DNA of 64,000 nucleotides from Oceanobacter kriegii DSM 6294 (GTDB lineage: Bacteria > Pseudomonadota > Gammaproteobacteria > Pseudomonadales > Oceanobacteraceae). The stretch covers positions 62,001 through 126,000 of the forward strand of contig NZ_AUGV01000007.1 in NCBI RefSeq assembly GCF_000422845.1, read 5' to 3'. The position numbers were made by a program, and so were the translations under genes. Shown here piece after piece: positions 37,691-46,616 of this stretch (its first letter is position 1; the number at the start of each line of letters is the position of its first letter). The notes under the pieces were generated by a model, which made no database searches, had not been told where the DNA came from, and was given only the letters and a program-made list of their open reading frames with translations.

Positions 37691-39071
37691 CCCAACCCCA
37701 TCCGACCACAAGCCCCGGCTATTCCACAAACTGGTGTTAATGACTGGCGCACTGGGCACCTTCAGCATTGCCTTGTTTTGGCTGATCGTAGTGATCGCCG
37801 AAGACCAGATGGAAGTCATCAGTCTGCAACGCTGGTTAGACTCTGAAGCCAACCGGGTTGAGCTGCTGTACCAGACTCAGGGCCAATCCCCCGAGGTGTC
37901 GAATTCCGCCGAGTTTGTGTTGTATCGTAGTAGCAGTGGCGTGCCTCGCTGGCTTCAGGGCTATCAGCAGCCCGGCTTTTTTGAGCACCAGCTTGGGCCT
38001 GAAGACAAGCACTTTCTGGTACGCCCCGATCCGTCAGGGGAAGGACTGATGTACGTGGTATTCCGCAAGGACGCCGATGATTACCTGGATGACTACGAAG
38101 AAACCCTGCATACCGTCGCCTTGCTGCTGGGCGTATTTATCTCCCTGCTGATGTATGGCTACGGATGGTATCTGGTTCGCCAAATCTCACGGCCGTTACA
38201 GCGAGTGACCGATCGCATTCAACAGATGGGGCCAGACCAGCCCGACTTCACACTCGATGCGCATTACAAAGAACTGCACCAGATTGAATCTGCCTTGCTG
38301 CAAGCCAAACAACGCAACGCCACCTACGTGCAGCGGGAACAGGAATTCAGCCGCTTTGCTGCCCATGAAATCCGAACGCCACTGATGGTGTTGCAAGGCT
38401 CAGCTGAGTTACTGCAACAGCTGGACAACCCAACCCAGAACGAAGCAGCCGTGGCCAATAAAATGATATCCAAGGCCGCCAGCCGCATACGTGATGCCAG
38501 TGAAGACATCACCCTGCTGACCGACGCCTTTTTGCTATTGGGCCGCGAACAAATAGAACCACAGCATTTTCATAACATCGATTTGGCCAGTCTTGTTCAA
38601 ACCCATGCCCACCACGCCGAACAGCTGTACGACAATTATCATCACGGGCTAACCATCGTGACAACCGGTTCGCCAACACTGACCGCACCGACCAGCTTTG
38701 TGGTGATTGCCTTGCGCAACCTGCTGAAAAACGCCTTCGCTCATGGCAACGGCGCGGTGCAGCTTCGATTGACCGACAGCACCCTTGAAGTCAGCAATCC
38801 AACGCAATCGATGACCAATAGCTCGGAGTCCAGCCATACCAACCCCACAAGCCCCGTAAACTCAGAGAAATCGGCCGAAACCGGCTATGGCTACGGACTG
38901 GTGATCGTCGAGCGCATTGCTCAGCGACTGAATTGGAAACTGGTTCAAGAACACAGTCACGAGCGCTCACAGGAACATCTCCAGAGACAAGAAGCCAGCC
39001 GATATAAAGCCACGCTGATCTTCAAACACACGATTGAAATACCGCCACCAGGTTCATCGGACGAGAGCTGA
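37677..39071 (+). CDS. Membrane sensor histidine kinase (QseC-like position)
   Basis: A 464-residue kinase with two membrane helices (about 18-41 and 145-167) enclosing a 100-residue periplasmic sensor, a HAMP-like linker (ISRPLQRVTDRIQQM), the HisKA helix with His230 in FAAHEIRTPLMVLQG, and an ATPase domain with N-box ALRNLLKNAFAHG and G2-like GYGYGLVIVERIAQRL. A standard D-x-G-x-G box is not apparent, the region reading LEVSNPTQS before a Ser/Thr/Asn-rich insert, so ATP binding may be atypical. Translation starts at TTG 37677 with AAGGGG 7 nt upstream, inside the regulator's last codons, indicating coupled synthesis. The periplasmic domain could respond to the divergent DctP-like protein; this is speculation. 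Confidence 0.88.
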   Translation: MSWFDPTPSDHKPRLFHKLVLMTGALGTFSIALFWLIVVIAEDQMEVISLQRWLDSEANRVELLYQTQGQSPEVSNSAEFVLYRSSSGVPRWLQGYQQPGFFEHQLGPEDKHFLVRPDPSGEGLMYVVFRKDADDYLDDYEETLHTVALLLGVFISLLMYGYGWYLVRQISRPLQRVTDRIQQMGPDQPDFTLDAHYKELHQIESALLQAKQRNATYVQREQEFSRFAAHEIRTPLMVLQGSAELLQQLDNPTQNEAAVANKMISKAASRIRDASEDITLLTDAFLLLGREQIEPQHFHNIDLASLVQTHAHHAEQLYDNYHHGLTIVTTGSPTLTAPTSFVVIALRNLLKNAFAHGNGAVQLRLTDSTLEVSNPTQSMTNSSESSHTNPTSPVNSEKSAETGYGYGLVIVERIAQRLNWKLVQEHSHERSQEHLQRQEASRYKATLIFKHTIEIPPPGSSDES

Positions 39072-39131
39072 GTCAAGGCAAAGGAAAGTCGTCTGGCATA
39101 TGGTGAGCCGATACAAGCACAGGAGAACACC

Positions 39132-40376
39132 ATGGAATTTGATATTGCCATCATCGGCGCGGGGCCAACCGGGCTGAGTTTTGCGTTGTCGTTGCGACAG
39201 GCCATCAAAGACCATGACTTGAACGTCGTTGTGATCGAAAAGCAGTCTGAAGCAGCACTGGCCAACCCCGCTTACGACGGCCGCGAAATCGCGCTAACGC
39301 ACCTGTCAAAAGCCTTGCTGACCGATAACGGCAGTTGGGAACGCATTCAGTCTGACAACATCTCGCCATTGATGGCCGCCAGCGTGTTGAATGGCAACTC
39401 GGAGTACCCGCTGCACTTTGAAGCACCAACACCCCAATCTGCCACGCAAGAACAGGAGCCACTGGGCTACCTGATTGCCAACCAGAACATCCGCAAAGCC
39501 ATTTTTGAAGAATTCAAACACAGCGCTACAGACAACATTACCCTGATGGCAGGACGAACCGTCGCCAGCACCCGCACCAGCCTGGACGGTGGCTATCTGA
39601 CATTGGACAACGGCGATGAAATCAAAGCCCAACTGATCGTCGCCGCCGACACCCGTTTTTCCAGCAGCCGCAATCAAATGGGCATTGCCGCTGAATACAA
39701 CGACTACGGGCGCAGCGCCGTATTGTGTGTGGTTGAACACGAGCAACCCAATCACCACACCGCACTGGAATGTTTTCTGTACGGTGGCACCCTCGCGGTA
39801 CTGCCACTAAACGGCAATAGCAGCTCCATCGTGATCACGGTGAACTCCGCCGAAGTGCCGGAGTTATTGGCCAAAGAGCCTGGCGAATTCTGTGCCGATA
39901 TTGAACGCAAATTGAATGGCAAACTGGGCGCTCTGAAACAAGCCGGTGATCGCTTTCACTACCCCTTGGTGGGTGTGCATGCGCGCCGTTTCTACACCAA
40001 CCGCTTTGCCTTGATCGGCGATGCCGCCGTTGGCATGCATCCCGTCACCGCCCATGGGTTCAACCTTGGTTTGGCAGGCCAGGACATACTGGCCAAAGAA
40101 ATCAGCAAAGCGGCAGCCAGCAATGGCAAGTTCTGGTCAGAGGCGGTATTACAGGCGTATCAACGTCAACACATGCCCAATACTCGGGTTCTGTATCACG
40201 GCACCAACACGGTCGTCGGCTTGTTCACCAACGATACCTTTCCGGCCAAACTGGCTCGCAGCGCCATGCTGCGCATCAGTAACCACCTGCCACCGTTAAA
40301 AGAAGCTATCCGTCAGAAGCTGATGCACAAACAAGCGGGACCGATTTTTGGACTGCCCGCCCTGCCCCGGTTTTGA
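39132..40376 (+). CDS. ubiM: UbiH-family FAD hydroxylase, probably UbiM
   Basis: A 414-residue FAD-dependent monooxygenase. The N-terminal dinucleotide fold IIGAGPTGLSFALSL (7-21), the YDGREIALTH segment (about 49-58) and the second FAD motif ALIGDAAVGMHPVTAHGFNLGL are visible. The enzyme family hydroxylates the ubiquinone ring; DGREIALTH, in place of the usual RSxALS of UbiH/UbiF/VisC, is what I associate with the UbiM branch, a broader-specificity hydroxylase found in scattered proteobacteria. That assignment rests on memory and should be confirmed by phylogeny. It follows the two-component genes by 60 bp but has its own AGGAG site and is convergent with the next gene. Confidence 0.65.
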   Translation: MEFDIAIIGAGPTGLSFALSLRQAIKDHDLNVVVIEKQSEAALANPAYDGREIALTHLSKALLTDNGSWERIQSDNISPLMAASVLNGNSEYPLHFEAPTPQSATQEQEPLGYLIANQNIRKAIFEEFKHSATDNITLMAGRTVASTRTSLDGGYLTLDNGDEIKAQLIVAADTRFSSSRNQMGIAAEYNDYGRSAVLCVVEHEQPNHHTALECFLYGGTLAVLPLNGNSSSIVITVNSAEVPELLAKEPGEFCADIERKLNGKLGALKQAGDRFHYPLVGVHARRFYTNRFALIGDAAVGMHPVTAHGFNLGLAGQDILAKEISKAAASNGKFWSEAVLQAYQRQHMPNTRVLYHGTNTVVGLFTNDTFPAKLARSAMLRISNHLPPLKEAIRQKLMHKQAGPIFGLPALPRF

Positions 40377-40384
40377 TCGGCTAA

Positions 40385-41806
40385 TCAGCCACTGATCCAC
40401 TGGTACGCAAACAGCACGGCAAAACACACTGCAAACATAAACGGGCCATAGAAACGGTTGGCCCAAAGGATCTCACGGGCGCGCATACCAAAGCGCGCCT
40501 GCATGGTCAGCTGAATGCCCGACATAGGAGAAAACCCCGAGCCAATCCCCCAACACATCAGCATGGTCAGGCCCAGCAGGTTCGGATCGCTGACGCTGGG
40601 GGCCAGAATACTGCCCGCCAACGCCACCGTGGTTACCGGGTGCATGCCCAGCATTGCCACACCCACCAGCACCATTAACGTAATGCAGGCTTCCAGTGCG
40701 CCATAGTGTTGAGGTGCCAACGACAAGTCCAACACCGCCAGTGTGGCTGCCACGCCCGATGCCAGCACCGCCGCCCCCAAAAACAACGACACCTCGGAAC
40801 AAAGACCCGGCAAGCCGGTTTTCACATGATGAACCAGCGCATTCGGCTGACATACCGGATTGCCTTGCCTGTCGCGTTTTCTGCCCAGAGTAAACCGCCA
40901 TAGCACCGTCACGCTGACGGCCAGCAAAGTCACCAGCGTCAGCACAGACACCGCAGGCCAGATCCAATGGAAAATCACCACCAGCAAGGCCAACCCCACG
41001 GGCATACCCAGCGACGACCAACTCAGCGGAAATCCCTGAACCTGATCCAGCTGCGGTTTACGATGAATTTCCCAGGCGGTAAACAGTAAACCAGCCATGG
41101 CGACCGGCAAACTGCACGCCACCAGCACCACCAATTGCGACCCCGGTGCACTCAACAGGGTTAATCCCATGGCACCAAAAAATGGCGACCAAAACGCGGC
41201 GGTAGAAAACGCACGCAGCAGCACCATGCCCTGCGGCCGCAGCAAGGGTTTACCACCGTTGGCATGAACCAGACGGTCACCAACAATCATGGGAGCACTC
41301 ATATTAAGCACCGAGCCCAGAATGTGGGTGCTGATCATGGTTTTTTGCAGCACGGTACGGCCTTTCGGAAGGTCTTCAGCAGGGGCAATACCGGCCAGTG
41401 CCACCAGCCGTAAAAAGCTGACGCCCACCAGCATCGCCAACAACATCTGGTTGCCAGCGACCGCTTTCAGGAAATATGAGGTCGTTTGATTGTCAGCCTG
41501 GAACTGGCCGGGTTCGACGCTGGCATTGCCAGAACTCAGAACATCAAACCCGACGGCAAACAGCAGGCCCGAAACCCCTACGGCCACCAGAATGCCAATT
41601 TGCTTTCGCTGTGCCGGTTTTAACCGGGGAATCAGAAGCAAAGCCGCCAGCCACAACGGCACACCGGCAACCCATTCAGGGAATGGCAGCAACAACTCCC
41701 GCGTCAGCACCATCGCCATGGCAAGTAACAACAGGCAGCCAGCCACCACACCGGTTACCGCCAACCCTGAAGGTTCAGAACGAAGGGAGAGCCACGATTG
41801 ACGCAT
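40385..41806 (-). CDS. Polytopic membrane transporter of unknown substrate
   Basis: About 473 residues with 11 to 12 hydrophobic helices. Two related-looking halves contain SVLNMSAPMIVGDRLVHANGG and GMHPVTTVALAGSILAPS, and the final helices carry WGIGSGFSPMSGIQLTMQARFG, a pattern recalling the re-entrant N-x-S-P motifs of ion transporter superfamily carriers (CitMHS/ArsB/DASS relatives). I cannot assign a family firmly or a substrate. ATG 41806 (MRQSW) and ATG 41818 are both possible starts. It lies tail to tail with the hydroxylase, 8 bp apart, and downstream of the alcohol dehydrogenase gene across a hairpin. Confidence 0.7.
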   Translation of the reverse strand: MRQSWLSLRSEPSGLAVTGVVAGCLLLLAMAMVLTRELLLPFPEWVAGVPLWLAALLLIPRLKPAQRKQIGILVAVGVSGLLFAVGFDVLSSGNASVEPGQFQADNQTTSYFLKAVAGNQMLLAMLVGVSFLRLVALAGIAPAEDLPKGRTVLQKTMISTHILGSVLNMSAPMIVGDRLVHANGGKPLLRPQGMVLLRAFSTAAFWSPFFGAMGLTLLSAPGSQLVVLVACSLPVAMAGLLFTAWEIHRKPQLDQVQGFPLSWSSLGMPVGLALLVVIFHWIWPAVSVLTLVTLLAVSVTVLWRFTLGRKRDRQGNPVCQPNALVHHVKTGLPGLCSEVSLFLGAAVLASGVAATLAVLDLSLAPQHYGALEACITLMVLVGVAMLGMHPVTTVALAGSILAPSVSDPNLLGLTMLMCWGIGSGFSPMSGIQLTMQARFGMRAREILWANRFYGPFMFAVCFAVLFAYQWISG

Positions 41807-41915
41807 AAAAAAGTTCAAACCCGATCCATTACCAACAAGGATTCGAGTGTGCCAGCATTCAGCTCAAAGGCGCAGTGATTTGTTACAGGACAGGCTGTTC
41901 TGGTACCAAGCTTTC

Positions 41916-41982
41916 AGAACATCAGGCACTCACAACATCAAGCACTCAGAACATCATGCCCGCTAACTGTCGTTAGCGGGCC
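41916..41982. repeat. 16-bp tandem repeat and hairpin
   Basis: ACATCA-x-GCACTCA-x-A is repeated about 2.5 times (41919-41956), followed by a perfect 10-bp stem GCCCGCTAAC (41959-41968) / GTTAGCGGGC (41973-41982). The hairpin lies after the alcohol dehydrogenase stop and may end that transcript, though no T-run is present on the minus strand. Confidence 0.5.
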
Positions 41983-42027
41983 TGTTTGATTGGAAAGGAG
42001 TATGGAATTTAATGCGACAGAATGTAA

Positions 42028-43179
42028 TCAAAACGCTGCGCGGAAAATATCACACACTTCATCAAAGCTTGGTTGAATCGGATTGGTTAACCCACAGGCG
42101 TCTTTCATGGCGTTTTCGGCCAACACCGGAATGTCCTTCTCGTCTGCGCCCAGTTCTGCCACACCTGCCGGAATGTTCACATCCGCCGCCAGCGTACGAA
42201 TCGCTTCAATGCATACCTTGGCCGCCTCATCGGCACTCAGACCCTGCACATCGCAACCCATTGCCGCGCCCACTTCACCCAATCGAGCATCCGCCGCCCT
42301 GGCGTTAAATGACTGAACATGCGGCAGCAAAATGGCATTACACACTCCATGCGGCAAATCGTAAAAACCACCCAGTTGGTGCGCCATGGCATGCACATAA
42401 CCCAGCGATGCATTGTTGAACGCCATCCCGGCCAAAAACTCGGCATAGGCCATCGCCTCCCGAGCGGTTTTGTTATTGCCATCTTCTACCGCGGTACGCA
42501 AGTTGGCACTGATCAGCCGCACTGCCTGCAAGGCACAGGCATCCGTAATTGGCGTCGCCGCTGTCGACACATAGGCTTCAATGGCGTGCGTCAGCGCATC
42601 CATGCCGGTAGCGGCAGTCAGCGCTTTCGGCATACCAACCATTAGATCCGGGTCGTTCACCGACAGCACCGGCGTGGTGTGTTTGTCGACGATGGCCATT
42701 TTCACGTGACGCTCATCGTCGGTGATGATGCAAAAGCGGGTCATTTCACTAGCCGTGCCCGCGGTGGTATTGATGGCTACCAGTGGCAACTGTGGCTTGG
42801 CAGACTGGTCAACGCCCTCGTAGTCTTTTATCGAACCACCGTTAGCCGCTACCAGTGCGATGCCTTTGGCGCAATCGTGCGGCGAGCCGCCACCTAACGA
42901 AATCACGAAGTCACAATCGTATTGTTGCAATACCGCCAGGCCTGCTTCCACGTTGGCCACATTAGGGTTTGGCTTCACCTCGTCGAACACGACCGACGTG
43001 ACATCATGCTCGGACAACAGTTCGGCGACTTTGCCGACCATGCCAGTGGCAACCAGCGGGGCATCGGTCACAATCAGTGCCTTGCGCCAGCCCCGTGACT
43101 GAATGTCAGCAGCAGCCTGCTGCAAACTGCCGCTGCCCATCAAGTTAACGCTAGGGATATAGAATGCGGTTGCTGTCAT
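42028..43179 (-). CDS. Iron-containing (type III) alcohol dehydrogenase
   Basis: A 383-residue NAD(P)-dependent oxidoreductase. The nucleotide site [20 protein letters not shown] (near 96-115) and the iron-ligand regions HAIEAYVS and [26 protein letters not shown] are canonical for type III dehydrogenases such as E. coli YiaY/FucO. They interconvert primary alcohols or diols and aldehydes in the cytosol. The start ATG 43179 has AAGGAA 7 nt upstream; a nine-residue extension to 43206 is unlikely. An SDR gene lies 148 bp upstream on the same strand. Substrate is not predictable from this sequence. Confidence 0.92.
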   Translation of the reverse strand: MTATAFYIPSVNLMGSGSLQQAAADIQSRGWRKALIVTDAPLVATGMVGKVAELLSEHDVTSVVFDEVKPNPNVANVEAGLAVLQQYDCDFVISLGGGSPHDCAKGIALVAANGGSIKDYEGVDQSAKPQLPLVAINTTAGTASEMTRFCIITDDERHVKMAIVDKHTTPVLSVNDPDLMVGMPKALTAATGMDALTHAIEAYVSTAATPITDACALQAVRLISANLRTAVEDGNNKTAREAMAYAEFLAGMAFNNASLGYVHAMAHQLGGFYDLPHGVCNAILLPHVQSFNARAADARLGEVGAAMGCDVQGLSADEAAKVCIEAIRTLAADVNIPAGVAELGADEKDIPVLAENAMKDACGLTNPIQPSFDEVCDIFRAAF

Positions 43180-43327
43180 GGTCTGTTCCTTCTGGTATGA
43201 ATTCACTTTGATAACAACAACCTACTCCTGCCATCGAGTGGCAAACTTGATGCAGAGCAAGCGACTGTCGCCCAGCCAACAGCAACTTGACCTGCATCCA
43301 GCAACGATCAAATGATCCGGGCTCAGC

Positions 43328-44110
43328 TCACAAAAACATACCACCAGACGCCTCGATCCGCTGGCCGGTTATCCACGACGACCTCACCGACAACAGCTGA
43401 GCGATCACATCGCCAATGTCACTCGCTTCGCCAACCCGTCCCTTGGCCGTTGCCTCAGCAACAAAGCGGTTTAAGGCTTCGTTGTCGCGTACCGTACCGC
43501 CGTTAAAATCCGTTGCAATGGCGCCCGGCGCCAGGGTGTTCACACTGATACCCCGGTCGCCGAGTTCTTTGGCCATGTATCGACTCATCACCTCAACACC
43601 GCCTTTCATCACTGCGTAGGCGCTAGCGCCCGGCATACTAAAGCGTGCCAGCCCGGAAGAGACATTCAGAATGTGCCCACCATCGTTCAGATGCTCCAAC
43701 AAGGCCTGGGTCAGGAAGTAAGGGCCCTTGAGGTGTTGCAAGTACAAATCGTCAAATTCGGCTTCTGTGGTATCCACAAAGTCTTTATGCAGACCTGCAC
43801 CGGCGTTATTCAGCAGAAAGTCGATACCGTCGCGGTTGAAATAATCAGACAGCAAGCCTCCTACCGTAACCACAAAATCACCAAAGCTGTCGGTCTTACG
43901 GGTGTCCAGCTGCACACAGGCCGCCTTACGACCCAGAGCCTGAATGTCTGCAACCAGCGACTGGGCCGCTTCCTCGTTGTGCAGGTAGGTAAACAGAATA
44001 TCCGTGCCTTGCTTTGCCAGCGCCAGGACTCCTGCTCGACCGAGGCCACGGCTGCCGCCCGTAATCAGGGCCAACTTGCTGCTGGATTGAGGTTTAATGT
44101 GTTCGCTCAT
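43328..44110 (-). CDS. Short-chain dehydrogenase/reductase
   Basis: A 260-residue classical SDR: cofactor motif TGGSRGLGRAG (about 19-29), NNAGAG near 100, catalytic Ser in NVSSGLARFS and the Y-A-V-M-K catalytic pair, then LAPGAIATDFNGG. FabG-like, NAD(P)-dependent, substrate unknown. GGAGAACACC immediately precedes ATG 44110, fixing the start; an extended frame to 44485 overlaps the divergent LysR gene and is rejected. A LysR regulator is transcribed divergently across 187 bp, a common arrangement for regulated SDRs. Confidence 0.9.
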   Translation of the reverse strand: MSEHIKPQSSSKLALITGGSRGLGRAGVLALAKQGTDILFTYLHNEEAAQSLVADIQALGRKAACVQLDTRKTDSFGDFVVTVGGLLSDYFNRDGIDFLLNNAGAGLHKDFVDTTEAEFDDLYLQHLKGPYFLTQALLEHLNDGGHILNVSSGLARFSMPGASAYAVMKGGVEVMSRYMAKELGDRGISVNTLAPGAIATDFNGGTVRDNEALNRFVAEATAKGRVGEASDIGDVIAQLLSVRSSWITGQRIEASGGMFL

Positions 44111-44193
44111 GGTGTTCTCCGGGTTGATTGTGAAAAGCAACGCCAGACTAAGTGCGTTAACACTGCGGAAAAACACGCCGCAAACGGCTTGTT

Positions 44194-44212
44194 TGTTCAT
44201 ATAAAAAGAACA
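44194..44212. promoter_or_regulatory. Candidate LysR-binding dyad
   Basis: TGTTC-N9-GAACA, a perfect interrupted palindrome with an AT-rich centre, sits between the divergent SDR and LysR genes; spacing fits a LysR recognition site. Confidence 0.45.
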
Positions 44213-44297
44213 TCGATAGGCCGGCAATAAGATAGAGTGAACAAAAACCACAGCCTTCCCTGACTGCAACCCTCTGCACTTTTGAGCCATACACACC

Positions 44298-45200
44298 ATG
44301 GACAAACTGGAATTACTCCGCCGCTTCGTTTCCGTTGCCGATACTGGCAGCTTTACCGAAACGGCCGAACGACTGAACCTGCCCAAATCGGCGGTTTCTT
44401 CGTCCATCAGCAAGCTTGAAGAGCATTTGAATAGCCGCCTGCTGCACCGCTCTACCCGCCGAATTACGCTGACGGAAGCTGGCAAGGAATTACTGCCACA
44501 GGCGAATACGTTACTGGCTGAAATGATCGAGCTGGAGAATCGTTTTCAGCAGCAAAACGACACCTTGAACGGGCTGATTCGAATGGATATGCCCAGCCGA
44601 TTTTTCGCATCGGTGGTGCTGCCGCATTTAGGCGATTGGTACGCCCAGCACCCGAATACACACATTCGACTAATCGGCGCCGACCATCGAATCGACCCGA
44701 TAAAAGAGCAAGTCGATATACTGGTCAGGGCCGGAAAACTGGAAGACAGCGACCTGATCGCACGGCCGTTAGGCACCATGTCGATGGTCAACTGCGCCAG
44801 TCCCGGGTACTTAAACCATCACGGCACACCCGCAACCATTGACGATCTGTCCAGTCATTATGTGGTGGATTACTCTCCCGGCCACAGTGTCCAGCCAGAC
44901 GGCTTCGACTATGTCGACCACCATGGCAAATTGCAGTCCGTGCCGGTCGCGAACCAGATATCCGTTAGCACCACAGACGCCTACCTTGGGGCGGCGTTAC
45001 ACGGCCTCGGCATTATTCAGCTACCAAGGGCAGGCGTTGCCGGATTTCTCGCCAGCGGAGTGCTGGTTGAAGTCTTGCCAGAGTACGTATGTGAGCCGAT
45101 GCCCGTGGCCATGTTGTATACGTCCCGGCGCTACCTGCCTCGGCGCATTGATGAATTCATGAACTGGTTGGCCACCCGATTTGAGCAATACAATGGCTGA
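44298..45200 (+). CDS. LysR-family transcriptional regulator
   Basis: A 300-residue LysR protein: helix-turn-helix at 1-60 (LLRRFVSVADTGSFTETAERLNLPKSAVSSSISKLEEHLNSRLL) and effector domain from about 90, with the GLGIIQLPRAGVAGFLASGVLVEVLPEY ending of the large AaeR/DmlR-like group. Divergent from the SDR gene, which is its most likely target. Start ATG 44298 is the only one that yields the standard N-terminus. A GTG/ATG-rich stretch follows the stop before rlmF. Confidence 0.9.
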   Translation: MDKLELLRRFVSVADTGSFTETAERLNLPKSAVSSSISKLEEHLNSRLLHRSTRRITLTEAGKELLPQANTLLAEMIELENRFQQQNDTLNGLIRMDMPSRFFASVVLPHLGDWYAQHPNTHIRLIGADHRIDPIKEQVDILVRAGKLEDSDLIARPLGTMSMVNCASPGYLNHHGTPATIDDLSSHYVVDYSPGHSVQPDGFDYVDHHGKLQSVPVANQISVSTTDAYLGAALHGLGIIQLPRAGVAGFLASGVLVEVLPEYVCEPMPVAMLYTSRRYLPRRIDEFMNWLATRFEQYNG

Positions 45201-45307
45201 TTGCATGGTTTACCGCTTTCATGACGTTATACTGTGTTGCTGTGCTTTACAGCCAAGCACAGCCAAGTATCCGAACGACAACACCGACCCAACCGCAGAA
45301 TTTCACC

Positions 45308-46462
45308 ATGCCGCGCCCGCCGTCTTCCAAGCAGCCTAAAAATCCGTCTTCCAACTCGCCGTCTGATTCAGTACCGGTAAACCCATGGACTGATCCATCA
45401 GCCCGGGCGTCAGGTAAGCAACCCGGAAAGGACGCCGATTCAGGACACCCAAAAGCCAGAACCAAAGGCAAGCAAAAGACTGCTGGCAGCAAGGCAAAAC
45501 GTCCGGCAGACAAAGCGAAAAAAGCGCCACAACTGCATCCACGTAACCGCCATCAAACGCGCTACGATTTTGATGCGCTGACCAAAGCCAACCCGGACCT
45601 GACCCGCTTTATGGTTGTTACACCGGCAGGCAATGACTCCATCGACTTTACCAACCCTGAAGCCATCAAGGTGCTGAACCGTTCGTTGTTGATGCAGTGG
45701 TACGGGCTGACACATTGGGACATTCCCGAGGGCTATCTGTGCCCGCCCATCCCTGGCCGCGCTGACTACATCCATAACCTGGCCGACCTGCTGGCCACAA
45801 CCAACAACGGTAAGATTCCCCTGGGCCGAAAGGTTACCGCACTGGATATTGGCTGCGGCGCCAACTGCATTTATCCAATCATCGGCAACAGTGAATACGG
45901 TTGGTCGTTTGTCGCTGCAGACATTCAAGCCGATTCATTGGCGTCGGCACAGCGCAACATTGACGCCAACCCAATGCTCAAAGCCAGTGTGACACTACGC
46001 GAACAAACCAACGCAAGCTATTGTTTCAAAAGCATTATCAAATCGAAGGATTTCGTTGACGTTACGCTTTGCAATCCACCATTTCACGAGTCTGCCGAAC
46101 AGATGGCCCGAGGCAACGAGCGCAAGTGGAAGAATCTGGGTAAGTGGGACGGCAAGCAACAAGACCCCAAGCAGCTGAACTTTGGCGGTCAAAGCAATGA
46201 GTTGTGGTGCGACGGTGGTGAGGCCGCGTTTGTGGCAAGAATGATTCGCGAAAGCCGGGAGTACGGCCAGCAGGTCGCTTGGTTCACTTCGCTGGTGTCT
46301 CGTCAGGCAGCTATCCCTGCACTGAAACACGCGTTGAAAGAAATCGGCGTGAAGCAACAGCGCGTGGTGGAAATGAGTCAGGGGCAAAAATTCAGTCGTT
46401 TCATCGCCTGGACCTTCCAAAGCGACAAAGCGTTAGAGACCTGGGCCAAAAACCGCTGGTGA
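45308..46462 (+). CDS. rlmF: 23S rRNA (adenine1618-N6) methyltransferase RlmF
   Basis: A 384-residue enzyme. Residues 1-80 are a basic, Pro/Ser/Lys-rich extension (likely flexible RNA-binding tail); the catalytic part begins HPRNRHQTRYDF and has ALDIGCGANCIYPIIG as the SAM motif I and NPPFHESAEQM as the N6-adenine methyltransferase N-P-P-F motif. LGRKV, ELWCDGGEAAFVARMI and FTSLVSRQAAIPAL are typical of RlmF (YbiN), which methylates A1618 of 23S rRNA. ATG 45308 is preferred to an in-frame start at 45221. A strong bidirectional terminator follows. Confidence 0.92.
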   Translation: MPRPPSSKQPKNPSSNSPSDSVPVNPWTDPSARASGKQPGKDADSGHPKARTKGKQKTAGSKAKRPADKAKKAPQLHPRNRHQTRYDFDALTKANPDLTRFMVVTPAGNDSIDFTNPEAIKVLNRSLLMQWYGLTHWDIPEGYLCPPIPGRADYIHNLADLLATTNNGKIPLGRKVTALDIGCGANCIYPIIGNSEYGWSFVAADIQADSLASAQRNIDANPMLKASVTLREQTNASYCFKSIIKSKDFVDVTLCNPPFHESAEQMARGNERKWKNLGKWDGKQQDPKQLNFGGQSNELWCDGGEAAFVARMIRESREYGQQVAWFTSLVSRQAAIPALKHALKEIGVKQQRVVEMSQGQKFSRFIAWTFQSDKALETWAKNRW

Positions 46463-46487
46463 TCTGAATCCAATTAGGACTCATAAC

Positions 46488-46515
46488 AAAAACGGCCGCA
46501 ATTGCGGCCGTTTTT
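46488..46515. terminator. Bidirectional terminator between rlmF and uraA
   Basis: Perfect palindrome AAAAACGGCCGCAA/TTGCGGCCGTTTTT without loop bases beyond the centre; A-run and T-run on either side serve the convergent genes. Confidence 0.9.
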
Positions 46516-46559
46516 CGTTTTGGTTTTTGTCTTGGTTAGGAGCTTTTGATTATGGGCTT

Positions 46560-46605
46560 ACCCAACCAAACCAAACCCAACCCAACCCAACCCAACCCAA
46601 CCAAG
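46560..46605. repeat. (CCCAA)n microsatellite
   Basis: Five perfect CCCAA units (46576-46600) with degenerate CCAAA units around them, 12 bp beyond the uraA stop. A short tandem array likely to vary in copy number. Confidence 0.8.
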
Positions 46606-46616
46606 CAGAACCGCTA

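Noticed and set aside
43328-44485. 385-residue version of the SDR gene
   Set aside because: The extra 125 residues overlap the divergent LysR gene and lack a ribosome-binding site, whereas ATG 44110 has GGAG at the right distance and a standard SDR N-terminus.
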